NCBI RefSeq assembly: GCF_000758545.1
Contig: NZ_CP009279.1
Location: 2,294,001-2,358,000, forward strand
Origin: Paenibacillus sp. FSL H7-0737
GTDB taxonomy: Bacteria > Bacillota > Bacilli > Paenibacillales > Paenibacillaceae
Reading direction: 5' to 3'
DNA: 64,000 bases
The notes below the pieces were generated by a model. The model was not told where the DNA came from. It ran no database searches and saw only the letters and a list, made by a program, of their open reading frames with translations. The position numbers and the translations under genes were made by a program. Shown here in pieces: positions 1 to 7,748 of the stretch. Every line of letters starts with the position of its first letter. Within the stretch, counting starts at the first letter, position 1.

Positions 1-1
1 C

Positions 2-67
2 TTTCTTCTCCCTGTTGAGCTTAGAGAAGAGTTGCTGAGCGAGAGGGAATCGGTGCACATCAAATAA
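2..67 (+). CDS. C-terminal end of an upstream gene (partial)
   Basis: An open frame enters from the left edge and stops at TAA 65-67. It gives 21 residues ending ELLSERESVHIK, and the charged, helical composition looks like a real protein tail. No family can be named from so little. The same-strand position suggests it may once have belonged with the sugar-acid type genes that follow, but about 1 kb of repeats separates them. It could be a chance open frame. Confidence 0.4.
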   Translation, partial: FLLPVELREELLSERESVHIK

Positions 68-111
68 TAGCCGAGACTGAAATAATCTAATGCTTGTGAA
101 GATAAAATAGC

Positions 112-241
112 TGCACTTTATACAACTACAGTATATCGTAATCGTCTCATTTGGACTTTAATTGCACTTCATACAGTTAAATCTTATCAAATCGCTGTTT
201 GTAGTCTCATTCTGGATTATTAATTGCAGATAGTACAACTA
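112..241. repeat. Three degenerate copies of a TGCACTTTATACAACTA motif
   Basis: Related 17-base words occur at 112-128, 163-179 and 225-241 (TGCACTTTATACAACTA, TGCACTTCATACAGTTA, TGCAGATAGTACAACTA). They are spaced 51 and 62 bases apart in otherwise non-coding DNA. They share the TGCA core with the palindromes at 638-818, so they may be decayed members of one family. Confidence 0.55.
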
Positions 242-293
242 AATTGCCATCTACGGGAACAGGAGTTGTTATAAGTGTACGAAATACACTTAT

Positions 294-365
294 ATCGCAC
301 GTATCGCACGCATTGCACGAATCGCAAGTGTCGCGCATGTCGCAAATATCGCACGAATTGTACTT
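294..365 (+). repeat. Eight tandem 9-bp units (ATCGCACGT-like)
   Basis: Eight consecutive 9-base units run from ATCGCACGT to ATTGTACTT with one to four changes each. The period is three codons. In the frame of the dehydratase remnant just downstream the array reads as a Ser/His-rich triplet repeat (ISH, VSH, ALH and so on). The array sits directly against the preserved IlvD-like segment, where the domain proper should continue upstream, so it replaced or grew at the breakpoint. Confidence 0.7.
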
Positions 366-366
366 A

Positions 367-537
367 TCTGCGGCTCCGGAAGCGGCTATCGGAGGAATTG
401 CGACTCTTGTGCAGGATGGCGACGAAATTGAGTTGGATATTTCCGCGAGGAGCTTAGAGCTGAAGGTGTCGGGAGAGAATGAGGCCAAGCGGCGGATTAC
501 AAGGCAAGCGCCTAAGCTACACAACGACAAAAGTTAG
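367..537 (+). pseudogene. Remnant of an IlvD/Edd-family dehydratase C-terminus
   Basis: The frame open from 244 to 537 reads, from 367, PEAAIGGIATLVQDGDEI, then ELDI, and ends AKRRITRQAPK. This is the conserved tail of dihydroxy-acid and sugar-acid dehydratases (IlvD/Edd), whose usual form is GH(V/I)SPEAAxGGPIALVxDGDxIxIDI followed by a KRR tail. The full enzymes have about 550-590 residues. Only about 50 are left, and all [Fe-S] and catalytic parts are gone. Upstream the frame is a 9-bp repeat. The neighbouring reductase and DapA-like lyase suggest the intact ancestor was a sugar-acid dehydratase of the same pathway, which is inference. A small expressed 97-residue protein cannot be excluded. 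Confidence 0.65.
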
Positions 538-637
538 TATGAGTTTACTAGATTGTCTGACTGAACTGGATAGGCTGGACTGAGCTTGGTCTATTGCTTT
601 GATTGATTTGAAAGAGATGATTGCTTTGCTTTGAGTG

Positions 638-818
638 ATTGCATTTTATGCAATAGATTCCGCTCTAGAGTGGATGGATTTTGATTCTATTGCACTTTGT
701 GCAATGAAATTTCAGATAATCACCACTAAACGAGCTTATAGCAGGAATCTGATGTATGAAGTGCAATAGATTCATTTTTTAGCGATGAATTTGGAAATTC
801 TATTGCACATTCTGCAAT
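638..818. repeat. Cluster of 17-bp ATTGCA...TGCAAT palindromes
   Basis: Three palindromes lie at 638-654 (ATTGCATTTTATGCAAT), 689-705 (ATTGCACTTTGTGCAAT) and 802-818 (ATTGCACATTCTGCAAT). The first two have perfect 7-base arms around a 3-base centre. A half-site (GTGCAATAGATTC) lies near 761-773, and ATAGATTC or its like often flanks the copies. They could be binding sites for a dimeric regulator or short interspersed palindromes. No gene lies in this stretch. Confidence 0.65.
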
Positions 819-830
819 CAGGGAGTTAGT

Positions 831-1004
831 TTTCGATTGTAGCAAGCTGGTTTGTGAATGTAGCAAACTGGTTTGTGAATGTAGCTAGTTAGTTTTCGAT
901 TGTAGTTAGCTTGGTTTCCGATCACTACAAGCTAGTTTCTAATCTCAGCTAGCCCGGTTCCCAATTACAACTAGCATCGTGTCCGTTTACACCAAGCAAT
1001 AAGG
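831..1004. repeat. Degenerate 21-22 bp tandem repeat, about eight units
   Basis: Units of 20-22 bases follow head to tail with boundaries near 831, 851, 872, 893, 915, 936, 958 and 980. The best-conserved part is TTTGTGAATGTAGCAAACTGG. Two adjacent units are nearly identical and those nearer the gene at 1054 are more diverged. The period equals two DNA helical turns. The array lies directly before the 1054 gene, and no canonical promoter is obvious inside it. Confidence 0.75.
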
Positions 1005-1053
1005 TCGTTTGTGGCAAAAGCAACAAACTTGAGTCAATGGAGAGGAGAGTTCA

Positions 1054-2073
1054 ATGATGCGAACCGTTCAAGAGTTGGAGGAGCGCTTGGCAAGTCCGTC
1101 CGCAGCACTGATTGAGGAACTTAGCCAGCTCGATGGAGATATTATGCTACTAGGCGTGGGGGGCAAGATGGGACCTAGTCTCGCAAGGCTAGCGGTGAAT
1201 GCAATTCGCCAAGCGGGGCTAAACAAGAAAGTGATCGGCGTATCCCGCTTCTCGAATAAGGAGCTGAGACGAGAGCTTGAAGAGGCCGGGGTCGAGATTA
1301 TCTCCGCCGATTTGTCTGACGATAAGGCGCTACAGGCACTCCCTGAAACCCAAAATATTCTCTATATGGCCGGGAATAAATTCGGCACGACCGGGAATGA
1401 ACATTTCACTTGGATGATGAATGCCTATCTGCCGGGACGCGTTGCGGAACGGTTCCGTAATTCACGAATGGTTGTATTCTCAACAGGCAACGTTTACCCT
1501 TTTACTCCGGTCAGCCAAGGAGGCGCAACGGAAAGAACTTCACCGAACGCGAATGGGGAGTATGGGCAATCCTGTCTGGGCCGGGAGCGTATATTTGAAC
1601 ATTTCTCTCATAAAAATGGAACGCCGATGTTCATTTATCGGCTGAATTACGCCATTGATCTGCGGTATGGTGTGTTATTGGAGCTTGCTCGATCGGTCAG
1701 GGAGGGACTTCCCATTGATATCACAATGGGTCATGCCAATGTGATCTGGCAAGGGGATGCGAATGAAATCGCATTGCGAGCACTGCTGCGTTGCAGTTCG
1801 CCGCCTAATGTCATGAACATTACTGGGCCTGAGACATTGTCCCTGCGCTGGGCTGCGAATGAATTCGGCCGAAAGTTAGGCATTGAGCCGATTTTTACAG
1901 GTGCAGAAGCACCTACTGCACTGCTAAGTAATGCAGCGAAAGCCGCTGCCACCTTTGGCTATCCGCGGGTATCGCTGGCCGAAATGATCGACTGGATTGG
2001 CGATTGGGTAGGGCAAGGCGGAGAAACCTGGAATAAACCCACGCATTTTCAGGAGCGGGAGGGCAAATATTAA
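1054..2073 (+). CDS. NAD(P)-dependent epimerase/reductase, extended SDR type
   Basis: This is a 339-residue Rossmann-fold protein. The nucleotide-binding loop GVGGKMGPS lies near residue 35. NILYMAGNKFG and FSTGNVYPF match the extended-SDR pattern for sugar epimerase/dehydratase enzymes, and ITGPETLSL is a typical C-terminal segment. The exact substrate is unknown. The ATG is preceded by GGAGAGGAG. The stop overlaps the start of the DapA-like gene by one base (TAATG), so the two are co-translated. With that lyase and the dehydratase remnant upstream, an oxidised-sugar degradation pathway is likely, which is inference. Confidence 0.8.
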   Translation: MMRTVQELEERLASPSAALIEELSQLDGDIMLLGVGGKMGPSLARLAVNAIRQAGLNKKVIGVSRFSNKELRRELEEAGVEIISADLSDDKALQALPETQNILYMAGNKFGTTGNEHFTWMMNAYLPGRVAERFRNSRMVVFSTGNVYPFTPVSQGGATERTSPNANGEYGQSCLGRERIFEHFSHKNGTPMFIYRLNYAIDLRYGVLLELARSVREGLPIDITMGHANVIWQGDANEIALRALLRCSSPPNVMNITGPETLSLRWAANEFGRKLGIEPIFTGAEAPTALLSNAAKAAATFGYPRVSLAEMIDWIGDWVGQGGETWNKPTHFQEREGKY

Positions 2074-3143
2074 TGACACTGACAAGAGTACCTTTGACTT
2101 CGGAATTACATGCCGCGCTTCATGATGGGTTGGCTATTCCCGCACATCCTCTCGCCTTAACTAAAGAGCGCAAGCTGGATGAGCGACGTCAACGGGCACT
2201 TACCCGATATTATGTTGCTTCCGGGGCGGGTGGAGTCGCTGTTGCCGTGCATTCTACTCAATTCGAGATCAGGGATCCAGAAGTAGGGCTGCTGGAGCCT
2301 GTGTTACGTCTAGCTGCGGAAGAGGTGGAGCTTGCCCAGCTAAATCGGCCATTCATGAAAGTAGCGGGTATTTGCGGTGGGACGGAGCAGGCAGTTCTTG
2401 AAGCGCGCCTTGCCGCAAGCTTTGGGTATGAAGCGGGGCTGCTTAGCATGGGAGGCCTGCAAACCTTGAGTGAGGAAGAATTGCTAGAACGAACACGCAG
2501 AGTGGCAGATGTGATTCCGGTGTTTGGTTTCTACCTTCAGCCGTCGGTGGGAGGGCGGATTTTAAGCTTTGATTTTTGGAAGGCATTCGCTGAAATAGAA
2601 GGCGTAATTGCCATCAAAATGGCGCCGTTCAATCGTTATCAGACGCTGGATGTAGTCAGAGCTGTGCTTGAATCCAGCCGTAGCGAAGAAATTGCTCTGT
2701 ACACCGGAAATGATGATAATATTGTCAGCGATCTGCTCACGACCTTCCGATTTATGGTGAACGGCAAGCCCGTTGAGAAAAAAATAGTCGGCGGCCTACT
2801 CGGTCACTGGGCAGTCTGGACGAGCAAAGCAGTCCAGCTGCTTAATGAGATTAAAAAGGTCAGAAATGAACCCTCGTTGGCATCCAATTGGTTGACGCTT
2901 GGGGCTGAAGTGACGGACAGCAATGCGGCGATATTTGATCCCGCGCATCATTTTCATGGCTGTATCCCGGGTATTCATGAAGTGCTTCGCCAACAAGGAT
3001 TGCTTGAAGGCTTATGGTGTCTAAATCCGGAGGAACGATTATCCCCGGGGCAAGTGGAGGAAATCAACAGAGTGCGCAGAGACTATCCCCATCTGGTGGA
3101 TGATGGATTTGTGGCATCGCATTTGGAAGAGTGGCTGCAATAA
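2073..3143 (+). CDS. Dihydrodipicolinate synthase (DapA)-family lyase
   Basis: This 356-residue protein has the TIM-barrel pattern of the DHDPS/NAL superfamily of class I aldolases. Lys182 in VIAIKMAPF is the expected Schiff-base lysine. VAGICGGTEQAV and VFGFYLQPSVGG are the strand-4 and strand-5 regions. It is longer than DapA (about 290 residues), with extra N- and C-terminal parts, so it is not the lysine-pathway enzyme but a relative acting on a keto acid or sugar acid. The gene starts inside the stop codon of the preceding reductase. A terminator follows at 3172. Confidence 0.8.
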   Translation: MTLTRVPLTSELHAALHDGLAIPAHPLALTKERKLDERRQRALTRYYVASGAGGVAVAVHSTQFEIRDPEVGLLEPVLRLAAEEVELAQLNRPFMKVAGICGGTEQAVLEARLAASFGYEAGLLSMGGLQTLSEEELLERTRRVADVIPVFGFYLQPSVGGRILSFDFWKAFAEIEGVIAIKMAPFNRYQTLDVVRAVLESSRSEEIALYTGNDDNIVSDLLTTFRFMVNGKPVEKKIVGGLLGHWAVWTSKAVQLLNEIKKVRNEPSLASNWLTLGAEVTDSNAAIFDPAHHFHGCIPGIHEVLRQQGLLEGLWCLNPEERLSPGQVEEINRVRRDYPHLVDDGFVASHLEEWLQ

Positions 3144-3171
3144 CACGTAGTTGTATAAGAGTTAAGGAGGG

Positions 3172-3199
3172 CGCACTTTCGACAAGTGCGTTCTTTCTT
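3172..3199 (+). terminator. Rho-independent terminator after the DapA-like gene
   Basis: CGCACTT (3172-3178) pairs with AAGTGCG (3184-3190) around a 5-base loop and is followed by TTCTTTCTT. It closes the two-gene unit. Confidence 0.75.
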
Positions 3200-3269
3200 A
3201 TCCAGAGTGCGATATCCTCCGCCTCATGATACAATAAGGGACAAGTTTATAAGGATGAGGTGACTTTAA

Positions 3270-4451
3270 TTGAAGTATGATTTCGATCGCGTAATTGACC
3301 GCCGTAATACACGTTCTTACAAGTGGGACCAGTCCGAGAAGTTGTTTGGTGAGAAGGATATTATGCCACTTTGGGTGGCAGACATGGATTTTGAAAGTCC
3401 TCCTGCAGTGAAGGAAGCGATTCTGCGCCGCGCAGAACAAGGGGTTTACGGATACAGTGTACCTAGTGACTCTTATAAAGAAGCTATCACGTCGTGGTTC
3501 AGAAGACGGCATGATTGGGAAATTAAACCGGAATGGATTTCGGATTCTCCCGGAATCGTAACCTCCTTAAGTTTTGCTGTAGAGCTGTTTACCGAGCCGG
3601 GGGACGAGGTTATTTTACAGTCGCCAGTCTATTATCCCTTCTATGACGTCATCCAAATGAATGATCGCAAGGTCGCCAAGAATCCGCTTGTTATTCGTAA
3701 TGGACGCTTCGAGATGGATTATGAGCAATTGGAAGGGCTGATGCAAGGTGGAGCCAAGCTGCTGCTTTTATGTAGTCCGCATAATCCGGGTGGTAGAGTA
3801 TGGGAAAGAGAAGAGCTGCTGAAGCTTGGTGAGCTCTGTCTGCGTTATGGAGTGACCGTAATCTCTGATGAGATTCATTGTGATTTGGCGCTTCCAGGTT
3901 ATGAGCATATCCCTTTTGCATCCTTATCTGAGGAAATTGCGAATATTACACTAACCACACTTGCCGCGACCAAAACCTTCAATCTACCGGGGTTACAATC
4001 TTCTTTTATCGTGTCTTCCAATCCGGAATTGAAGCTTAAATTTGATCGAAAAATGAAAGCCTTGAGTTTACATATGGCTAGCTACTTCGCCCAAGGTGCA
4101 GTAGAAGCTGCCTATAATGATGGTGAAGAATGGTTGGATGAGCTTTTAGAGTACGTGTCAGGCAATGTGGACTATGCGATTAGCTATTTGTCGGAGCATT
4201 TACCGCAGGTCCAAGTGATGCATCCGCAAGGCACATACCTGCTATGGGTTGACTGCCGCGGTCTGAATCTGGATATAGATGGACTTAAACAGCTGATGTA
4301 CAAAGAGGCTAAAGTTGCTTTTAATGAAGGCTCTGTCTTTGGAACTGAGGGACAAGGTCATCTGCGGATCAATCTGGCTTGTCCTAGATCTATTCTAGTT
4401 GAAGCGTTAGATCGCTTTTGCCGAGCAGCTCTAGCTTATACTGCGAAATAA
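3270..4451 (+). CDS. MalY/PatB-family PLP-dependent aminotransferase or cystathionine beta-lyase
   Basis: This 393-residue fold-type I PLP enzyme carries the family signature: PLWVADMDF near residue 33, SPHNPGGRVW near 169, SDEIHCDL near 199 and the PLP lysine Lys235 in ATKTFNLPGLQ. Members cleave cystathionine or cysteine conjugates (C-S lyase activity, as in B. subtilis PatB) or act as transaminases. The start is TTG at 3270, 8 bases after GATGAGG; no better ATG exists upstream. The gene stands alone between two terminators. Confidence 0.85.
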   Translation: MKYDFDRVIDRRNTRSYKWDQSEKLFGEKDIMPLWVADMDFESPPAVKEAILRRAEQGVYGYSVPSDSYKEAITSWFRRRHDWEIKPEWISDSPGIVTSLSFAVELFTEPGDEVILQSPVYYPFYDVIQMNDRKVAKNPLVIRNGRFEMDYEQLEGLMQGGAKLLLLCSPHNPGGRVWEREELLKLGELCLRYGVTVISDEIHCDLALPGYEHIPFASLSEEIANITLTTLAATKTFNLPGLQSSFIVSSNPELKLKFDRKMKALSLHMASYFAQGAVEAAYNDGEEWLDELLEYVSGNVDYAISYLSEHLPQVQVMHPQGTYLLWVDCRGLNLDIDGLKQLMYKEAKVAFNEGSVFGTEGQGHLRINLACPRSILVEALDRFCRAALAYTAK

Positions 4452-4463
4452 AAGGTAATTACT

Positions 4464-4511
4464 GAAGCTTGATGATTCCTTCTAAGGGGATCGTCGAGCT
4501 TCTTTATTTTG
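4464..4511 (+). terminator. Terminator after the MalY/PatB-type gene
   Basis: GAAGCTTGATGATTCC pairs, with a few G-U pairs, to GGATCGTCGAGCTTC and is followed by TTTATTTT. The stem is about 15 bp. Confidence 0.75.
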
Positions 4512-4537
4512 CAAAAAGGTAAAAAGAATAATAAAAT
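4509..4537 (+). promoter_or_regulatory. Likely sigma-A promoter for 4570-5871
   Basis: TTGCAA (4509-4514) and TAAAAT (4532-4537) are 17 bp apart and lie 33 bases before the 4570 ATG. The -35 box overlaps the T-tract of the preceding terminator. Confidence 0.6.
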
Positions 4538-4569
4538 GGAGTCCATTACGTCAAGCAGGAGGACTTCAA

Positions 4570-4878
4570 ATGAAATGGGTAGCTCAGCTTCCGTATTATA
4601 AGATACAGCGAGAAATTAAGGATGGAGAACAACGAAGTATTACATGCAATCGCTTAATGTATTTGTACAAAGATAGAGTCGTGACTCGTCATCGTGAATT
4701 TCCAATAAAAGATATTTTAGATATGTCCTATCGCTCAATGGGAGGTTCAGAGGGGATGTTCTATCTGTACACGAGTAAGGGTGTATATACTTATTTGGTA
4801 GAGTGTGATCCTGAAAGCTTTATTGATACTTTTAAAGAACAGCAAATGAATAAAATTGAGCGTACGGGTAGGCCGTGA
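4570..4878 (+). CDS. Conserved small hypothetical protein
   Basis: 102 residues, soluble, with no signal peptide or membrane segment. The pattern of short beta strands (RLMYLYKDRVVTRHREF, GMFYLYTSKGVYTYLV) ending in a helix (PESFIDTFKEQ) resembles a small PH-like barrel, but no family is recognised with certainty. AGGAGG lies 8 bases before the ATG. It is followed after 42 bases by the nucleoside hydrolase gene and shares the promoter at 4509. Confidence 0.7.
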   Translation: MKWVAQLPYYKIQREIKDGEQRSITCNRLMYLYKDRVVTRHREFPIKDILDMSYRSMGGSEGMFYLYTSKGVYTYLVECDPESFIDTFKEQQMNKIERTGRP

Positions 4879-4920
4879 TATGATAATCCATACGACATTG
4901 CAGGGTGGGAGAGAACATAA

Positions 4921-5871
4921 ATGAGCAAAACACGAATTATTATTGATGCAGACACAGGTATTGATGACGCACTGGCAATTCTATATGCATTACGCGCTCC
5001 AAACGTAATTGTAGAAGGAATTACAACCGTTTTTGGGAATATTGATGTCGACAAGGCGGCGGACAATTCACTGCGACTGATTGAGCTTGCTAAGCCTGGT
5101 TATGAGATTCCTGTAGCTATTGGAGCATCCAAGGCACTTGTTCGTGAGCACTCAGGCTACGCCACTCATGTGCATGGTGAGAACGGTATTGGTAATGTGG
5201 AAATTGCTCCATCCAGCCAGCGTCCCATTAGCGAAACTGCATCTGAGTTTATTGTTCGGATGGCTAATGAGAATCCCGGAGAAATTGTATTAGTTACACT
5301 GGCACATCTAACCAACCTTTCGATGGCGCTTGATATGGATCCTGGTATTAAGAATACTTTGAAAAAAGTAGTGGTGATGGGCGGTACGATCTTCAATCCC
5401 GGCAATAGAACACCGGTTGCAGAAGCGAATATTGCTGGAGACCCTGAAGCTGCAGATCATGTATTTACATCTGGACTTCCTGTTATGATGGTAGGTTTAG
5501 ACGTTACGCTTAAGACGCGGATTACCCAAGAGCATATCGATTTATTAAACCGTTTTGGACGTGAAGAGAATAAAGCGATCATTTCGTTTATGGAACAATC
5601 GCTCACTCATTATTTTAATTTCTATCGTGAAGCGAACTTTTTGATTAACAGTGCACCGCTGCATGATCCTCTCGCGCTTATGGTTGCGCTGCAACCAGAT
5701 CTAGTAACCTATAAAGAAATGAATGTTCGTGTGGAGCACAAAGGTGAGTTTACATCGGGAATGGTCGTAGCGGATTTGCGGGCTCAGCCAAAAGTGGGTA
5801 AACCCATACAAGTTGCTGTGGATGTAGATGTTGAACGAGCAGTGGGAACCTTTTTGAGCGTGTTTATGTAA
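4921..5871 (+). CDS. Nucleoside hydrolase (inosine-uridine preferring type)
   Basis: 316 residues, the usual family length. The N-terminal DADTGIDDALAI (residues 9-20) is the calcium-binding Asp cluster of the IunH family, and the later HDPLA segment (near 248) supplies a further metal/catalytic residue. TVFGNIDVDKAADN and HVHGENGIGN are typical neighbours of the active site. The enzyme splits ribonucleosides into base and ribose in purine/pyrimidine salvage. GGGAG lies before the ATG. It is co-transcribed with the small gene upstream. Confidence 0.92.
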   Translation: MSKTRIIIDADTGIDDALAILYALRAPNVIVEGITTVFGNIDVDKAADNSLRLIELAKPGYEIPVAIGASKALVREHSGYATHVHGENGIGNVEIAPSSQRPISETASEFIVRMANENPGEIVLVTLAHLTNLSMALDMDPGIKNTLKKVVVMGGTIFNPGNRTPVAEANIAGDPEAADHVFTSGLPVMMVGLDVTLKTRITQEHIDLLNRFGREENKAIISFMEQSLTHYFNFYREANFLINSAPLHDPLALMVALQPDLVTYKEMNVRVEHKGEFTSGMVVADLRAQPKVGKPIQVAVDVDVERAVGTFLSVFM

Positions 5872-6029
5872 TTTTGTCGACCTCTACTAATATGAAAAAT
5901 AATTTCGAAGCTCATAGATGACAATCTATTAATTTTACAATTGGATAATCTTTGGTAAAATGGTAGAAGACATATAAAGAGTTTAAGAGATTACACTTCA
6001 TATTATGGAAGATGGGAGACTTAACAGTA

Positions 6030-7283
6030 ATGAACAAACGGATTGGCAAATTGGTTTTATGTCTGGCGATTTCGCTAGGCGGCACCACGGCATTATTCCA
6101 AAACACTACACAAGCAGCACCCGCAGGTGGAGTTAGTATTGTGCTGGATGGTTATGCACTGCCGTTTCCAGTAGAGCCTGTTGTGATGAACGGAACGACG
6201 ATGGTTCCATTCCGGGCGATATCAGAAGCGCTGGGGATCAACGTAGAGTGGAATCAAGCACTTAAGAAAATTACCGCGACCAAGACGGATACAGTGGGTA
6301 CTAAAGTGGTAACGTTGACCCTTGGTAGTAAAAATGCAGGCGTAAACGGCGAAGTTGTGAAGCTAGGGGTTGCCCCGCAAACGATCCGTAATAACACGAT
6401 GATTCCACTTAGCTTCTTCGGCCAGCAGTTTGGTGCGGGCGTAGCATGGGATCAAGCAACGAAGACGGTATCGATCACTTCACCGAAGACGGATATGTAC
6501 AAGCTGGGCTTTTATGCGCTTAGCTCATACAGTGAAATTTCGTTACTTCCTAGCTTCGATGCTGTAGCTTTTGGGTGGAGCGGGATTGATAAAAGTGGAC
6601 AATTCACCACGACAGGCACTGACTTTAGATGGCCTCAAGCAGCTGGGGATGTAACCCCAGAGTCTATTGTCTCGAATGCAGCAGCAGGTGGCACAGCGCC
6701 TTATCTGATGGTCTTTTCTGGTGATACTGCAGCGGAGCTCACGAAGAATCTGGAAGATAAAACGCTTCAAGAGCAGACGATTACAGGAATCGTTGATCTG
6801 GCTACACAAAAGGGATTCCAAGGCATCACGCTGGATCTCGAGGGACTGGGTCTAACGGGAGATAAAGCAAAGGTGCAAGCCGATTATAATGCTTTTGTGA
6901 AGAATTTATCTCAAAAAGCACATGCAGCAGGTCTTAAGCTCACGGTTATTCTTCATCCATTAAACAGCTCTTATAAAGGTTATGATTACAAGACGCTGGG
7001 AAGCCTCGCAGACGATTTGGTCATTATGGCTTATGATTATTTGCAAGAGAAAAAAATTCCAGAGCCGATGAGTTTAGTTGATGAAGGCATCCGGCTTGCA
7101 CTTCAGCAAGTGAGTAAGGATAAGCTGATTCTCGGTATTTCCGTATACAGTGAGAATGAAACATCAGTAAATTCCAAGGTTGGACTTGCCAAACGTTATG
7201 GTCTTAAAGGGATTGCAATCTGGCGTGTGGGCTTGATTGGACAGCCTGTCTGGAATGAGATGGGCAAGTCGGTGGAGTTGTAG
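6030..7283 (+). CDS. Secreted stalk-domain protein with GH18-type catalytic domain
   Basis: The chosen ATG at 6030 has GGGAG 11 bases upstream, and the signal peptide MNKRIGKLVLCLAISLGG then begins directly; a longer frame from 6012 would bury it. 417 residues: signal peptide to about residue 30 (ending TQAA), a copper-amine-oxidase N-terminal-like (stalk) domain at about 38-150 with paired MVPFRAISEALG and MIPLSFFGQQFG repeats, then a YaaH-like glycoside hydrolase 18 barrel. GITLDLEGLG near residue 270 corresponds to the GH18 DxxDxDxE segment with the acidic end kept, and VIMAYDY is strand 6. It probably acts on peptidoglycan or chitin-like glycans outside the cell. The terminator follows at 7311. 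Confidence 0.85.
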   Translation: MNKRIGKLVLCLAISLGGTTALFQNTTQAAPAGGVSIVLDGYALPFPVEPVVMNGTTMVPFRAISEALGINVEWNQALKKITATKTDTVGTKVVTLTLGSKNAGVNGEVVKLGVAPQTIRNNTMIPLSFFGQQFGAGVAWDQATKTVSITSPKTDMYKLGFYALSSYSEISLLPSFDAVAFGWSGIDKSGQFTTTGTDFRWPQAAGDVTPESIVSNAAAGGTAPYLMVFSGDTAAELTKNLEDKTLQEQTITGIVDLATQKGFQGITLDLEGLGLTGDKAKVQADYNAFVKNLSQKAHAAGLKLTVILHPLNSSYKGYDYKTLGSLADDLVIMAYDYLQEKKIPEPMSLVDEGIRLALQQVSKDKLILGISVYSENETSVNSKVGLAKRYGLKGIAIWRVGLIGQPVWNEMGKSVEL

Positions 7284-7310
7284 GCGATTTATGATACGTT
7301 ATCCAAAGAA

Positions 7311-7339
7311 AAGGGCTGCCATTTGGCAGCCTTTTTTTC
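7311..7339 (+). terminator. Terminator after the GH18-like gene
   Basis: GGCTGCC (7314-7320), loop ATTT, GGCAGCC (7325-7331), then seven T. A strong intrinsic terminator. Confidence 0.9.
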
Positions 7340-7423
7340 TTAAAAAGAAAAAAATATATGCTTGCGCAATAAATTATCCTTATCTTTTTCACATAAAGCT
7401 AGAATGGAATAGATCTATTAAAG

Positions 7424-7615
7424 TATAGGGAAATCCTCCCTATAAATTCTGTATTTTAGGGTTGTACAGGTGGAATATAGTGAATTTCTCCCTATATTTC
7501 AGCGGATATCATCGTTTTTTAGAAAATTCCCCGCATTATAGGGAGAAATTCCGCATAACTGGGTAATTGTGAAGAAATCATCCTGAAAATAGGGAGTTTT
7601 TCCCTATAAATCTCC
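7424..7615. repeat. Cluster of TATAGGGA...TCCCTATA palindromic repeats (locus 1)
   Basis: The 410-base stretch between 7340 and 7748 has no gene. It holds palindromes and half-sites of one motif: TATAGGGAAATCCTCCCTAT from 7424, TTTCTCCCTATATTT near 7486, TTATAGGGAGAAATTCC near 7536 and ATAGGGAGTTTTTCCCTAT near 7589. The units can pair with each other in several ways. The same motif recurs at 17704-17890. Confidence 0.75.
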
Positions 7616-7748
7616 CTTGCCATCTTCCATCACAATTTCATTGACTGGGTGCAGGAGGTGGAGGAGTTTGGGATATGATTTCTAAAATGGATCGGAATTT
7701 ATAGGTTTCACGGTATAAATGATCTTTCTCTTATGAAGGGGGATATGC

